Below, in pieces: positions 15,838-17,558 of a stretch of 17,558 bases of DNA; position 1 is the first letter of the stretch, and the number at the start of each line of letters is the position of its first letter. The notes below the pieces were generated by a model, which saw only the letters and a program-made list of their open reading frames with translations, was not told where the DNA came from and made no database searches. The position numbers and the translations under genes were made by a program. Source of the DNA: Bacillota bacterium. GTDB lineage: Bacteria; Bacillota; Clostridia; Acetivibrionales; DSM-1351. Where the stretch lies: the NCBI GenBank assembly GCA_023400235.1, contig JAEXFI010000011.1, forward strand, positions 1 through 17,558, read 5' to 3'.

Positions 15838-15866
15838 TTGACTAGTTGCATCTTCAATGATATTCT
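15838..15866 (+). promoter_or_regulatory. Candidate sigma-A promoter of GH43
   Basis: TTGACT (15838-15843, 5/6) and TATTCT (15861-15866, 4/6) are separated by 17 bases. The predicted start near 15873 gives a leader of about 50 bases. GH43 could thus be expressed separately from the AraC gene. Confidence 0.5.
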
Positions 15867-15923
15867 ACCAGCAAATACGTGCTTATTTAATGCAGAGTCC
15901 AACAAAAAGGAGTGAAGGTAACA

Positions 15924-17339
15924 ATGAAAAAACAAGGTTTTAATCCATATCTTCCGTCCTGGGAATATATTCCTGACGCCGAACCTTATGTTTTTAACAA
16001 CAGGGTTTATGTTTATGGTTCACATGACCGGTTTAACGGTTATGTATATTGTTTAAACGACTATGTCTGCTGGTCGGCGCCTGTTGATGAGCTTGGGGAC
16101 TGGAGGTATGAGGGAGTTATTTATAGAAAGACAGACGACCCTCTCAATCCCGATGGCAGCATGTGCCTTTATGCGCCGGATGTGACTGTGGGCCCCGACG
16201 GAAGGTATTATTTATACTACGTGCTGGACAAGGTTCCAATTGTGTCGGTTGCCGTCTGTGATACTCCAGCGGGCAAATATGAATTTTACGGCTATGTGCA
16301 TTATCCCGACGGAACCCGTCTGGGTGAAAGAGCAGATGATCAGCCCCAGTTTGACCCCGGAGTGCTTACAGAGGGCGACAGAACATACCTTTACACAGGC
16401 TTCTGTCCAGTAGGCGACAAGTCAAGAAAGGGTCCCATGGCAACAGTATTGGGCCCGGATATGCTGACAATTGTGGAAGAGCCGGTATTCCTGGCCCCAA
16501 GTGAGCCTTACAGCAAGGGCAGCGGCTATGAGGGCCATGAGTTTTTTGAAGCCCCTTCCATCAGAAAGAGAGGGGATACCTATTACTTTATATACTCCTC
16601 TGTTGTCTTCCATGAGCTTTGTTATGCTACAAGCAAGCATCCCACAAAGGATTTCAAATACGAGGGAGTTATTGTGAGCAACAGCGATCTTCATATTGAT
16701 ACTTACAAACCTGCTGCAAAGCCTATGTTTTATGGCGCCAATAACCATGGCAGTATTATTGAAATCAATGGGAAATGGTACATTTTCTATCACAGGCACA
16801 CCAATGGAACAAATTTCAGCAGACAGGGCTGCTGCGAGCAGCTTGAATTTCTCCAGGACGGCACAATCCCCCAGGTGGAAATGACCTCCTGCGGCTGCAA
16901 TGGAGGGCCACTGGAAGGACGCGGCGAATACCCGGCCTATCTGGCCTGTAACCTGTTTTGTTCAGAAGAGTCCTTGTACACTGATTGGACTGCCTCCTGG
17001 ATGAACAATCAGTTCCCTAAAATTACTCAGGATGGAAGAGACGGGGATGAAGAAATCGGCTTCATAGCCAATATGAAAGCCTCCGCCACAGCAGGGTTCA
17101 AATACTATGACTGCAAGGGTGTCAAAAAGGTCAAGATAAAGGTTCGCGGCTATTGCCAGGGCGACTTTGAAGTAAAAACCGCCTGGGACGGCCCGGCCCT
17201 TGGAAAGATACAGGTGGGCTTCACCAATGTATGGAAGGAATACTCTGCTGATATAGCAATTCCTGATGGAATACAGGCATTGTATTTTACTTTTACGGGC
17301 CAGGGAAGTGCAAGTCTGGCTTCATTTACGCTGGAGTAG
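15924..17339 (+). CDS. GH43 family glycosidase with C-terminal beta-sandwich-like region, cytoplasmic
   Basis: The 471-residue enzyme has a five-bladed beta-propeller of family 43, which cleaves mainly alpha-L-arabinofuranosyl or beta-D-xylosyl residues by inversion. Likely catalytic residues are Asp18 (base, YIPDAEPYVF), Asp144 (pKa modulator, QFDPGVL) and Glu209 (acid, EFFEAPSIRK). His275 in NNHGSI matches the conserved propeller-centre histidine. Residues about 345-471 look like a CBM6-like beta-sandwich (GFKYYDCKGVKKVKIKVRG), so a binding role is possible. There is no signal peptide. The ATG at 15924 is preferred: the in-frame GTG at 15912 overlaps the AGGAG at 15908-15912 that would serve it. 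A hairpin series follows the gene. I cannot assign the GH43 subfamily or the exact substrate. Confidence 0.9.
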   Translation: MKKQGFNPYLPSWEYIPDAEPYVFNNRVYVYGSHDRFNGYVYCLNDYVCWSAPVDELGDWRYEGVIYRKTDDPLNPDGSMCLYAPDVTVGPDGRYYLYYVLDKVPIVSVAVCDTPAGKYEFYGYVHYPDGTRLGERADDQPQFDPGVLTEGDRTYLYTGFCPVGDKSRKGPMATVLGPDMLTIVEEPVFLAPSEPYSKGSGYEGHEFFEAPSIRKRGDTYYFIYSSVVFHELCYATSKHPTKDFKYEGVIVSNSDLHIDTYKPAAKPMFYGANNHGSIIEINGKWYIFYHRHTNGTNFSRQGCCEQLEFLQDGTIPQVEMTSCGCNGGPLEGRGEYPAYLACNLFCSEESLYTDWTASWMNNQFPKITQDGRDGDEEIGFIANMKASATAGFKYYDCKGVKKVKIKVRGYCQGDFEVKTAWDGPALGKIQVGFTNVWKEYSADIAIPDGIQALYFTFTGQGSASLASFTLE

Positions 17340-17386
17340 TCCTGTTTCTTTGGAGTATGTCCTGCAATTGATAATAGAAAGATGTT

Positions 17387-17436
17387 AAAGGGAGTGTTGC
17401 AAAATGAAAATACTTTCATTTTACAACATTCCCTTT
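17387..17436. repeat. 23-bp imperfect hairpin beginning AAAGGGAGTGTTG
   Basis: 17387-17409 pairs with 17414-17436 around the 4-base loop ATAC. Over 23 positions there is one G-T pair and one C-A mismatch. It lacks a T-run, so it is not a typical terminator. The TGTTGCAAAATG segment resembles insertion-sequence ends. Confidence 0.7.
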
Positions 17437-17447
17437 AGAAAACTGCT

Positions 17448-17476
17448 TGTGGGCCAAACGCTAAGGCCCACATTTT
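17448..17476 (+). terminator. Candidate rho-independent terminator after GH43
   Basis: TGTGGGCC (17448-17455) and GGCCCACA (17465-17472) form a GC-rich 8-bp stem with a 9-base loop, immediately followed by TTTT (17473-17476). It is the only hairpin behind GH43 with a T-run on the plus strand, about 110 bases past the stop. Confidence 0.5.
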
Positions 17477-17506
17477 GTATCCATTTTTGAGAAAATGGAT
17501 ACAAAA
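17473..17506. repeat. Perfect 15-bp hairpin
   Basis: TTTTGTATCCATTTT (17473-17487), loop TGAG, AAAATGGATACAAAA (17492-17506). It directly abuts the preceding hairpin, so the two could stack. It contributes the T-run that would serve the previous hairpin as a terminator tail. Confidence 0.75.
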
Positions 17507-17558
17507 CCGCACTTTTCCCCTTCAACTCTGCATATTTATACGTTTTGCAACAGCCTCT

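Larger units (their letters stand above)
17387..17558. mobile_element. Possible insertion-sequence end or small non-autonomous element (runs off window)
   Basis: TGTTGCAAAA at 17395-17404 is repeated in inverse orientation as TTTTGCAACA at 17543-17552, about 140 bases apart. The space between is filled with hairpins and has no gene. This is the layout of a MITE-like element or of an IS terminal region. The sequence style recalls ends of some clostridial insertion sequences (IS1182-like, from memory and uncertain). The true right border is outside the window, and no target-site duplication can be assigned. Confidence 0.4.

Noticed and set aside
14740..15923. Catabolite-repression (cre) sites near the sugar-gene promoters
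   Set aside because: I looked for a TGNAANCGNTNNCA-like sequence in the intergenic parts and found no acceptable match.

Overview
The window looks like accessory chromosome from a low-to-moderate-GC Firmicute of the class Clostridia, probably a plant-polysaccharide-degrading anaerobe of the Ruminiclostridium/Lachnospiraceae type. The grounds are strong AGGAGG-type ribosome binding sites, an LplA/LplB/LplC-style sugar ABC importer without its own ATPase, lipobox lipoproteins, and cytoplasmic GH95, GH2 and GH43 enzymes. The assignment is from gene style only; there is no rRNA or marker gene here.

Region 1 (1-1921, + strand): the 3' part of an RHS/YD-repeat protein runs in from the left edge. 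It carries the conserved RHS core, then a variable C-terminal domain of about 236 residues with a His...Cys pattern resembling caspase/CHAT-like cysteine peptidases. A small membrane-anchored protein follows, whose ribosome binding site overlaps the RHS stop codon. The pair has the layout of a polymorphic toxin and its immunity protein.

Region 2 (1922-3152): no intact gene. It holds decayed insertion-sequence material, including a clear IS3-family OrfA remnant, plus several palindromes.

Region 3 (3153-7422, - strand): a probable three-gene unit, in transcription order a lipoprotein with two thioredoxin-like domains fused to a CcdA/DsbD-like membrane domain, a 104-residue protein I do not recognise, and a cytoplasmic GH95 alpha-L-fucosidase.

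Region 4 (7499-11413, - strand): an ABC importer operon (permease, permease, substrate-binding lipoprotein) with a candidate promoter in front and a 13-bp-stem terminator behind.

Region 5 (11497-17339): a LacZ-type GH2 enzyme (- strand), a divergently transcribed AraC-family regulator, and a GH43 enzyme with a C-terminal beta-sandwich-like region (+ strand). A long-stem hairpin separates the GH2 gene from the importer operon.

Region 6 (17387-17558): three consecutive hairpins bounded by an inverted TGTTGCAAAA repeat, which looks like the end of a mobile element or a small non-autonomous element cut by the window edge.

Working model: the importer brings in a branched plant oligosaccharide. 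In the cytoplasm GH95 would remove alpha-L-fucose, GH2 the exposed beta-galactose, and GH43 arabinofuranose or xylose. Fucogalacto-xyloglucan side chains fit this set best, but the substrate is inferred. The AraC regulator probably controls the divergent GH2 promoter and perhaps the importer and GH43. The most unusual items are the caspase-like RHS tip with its partner, the thiol-redox lipoprotein beside the fucosidase, and the substituted active site of the GH2 enzyme.
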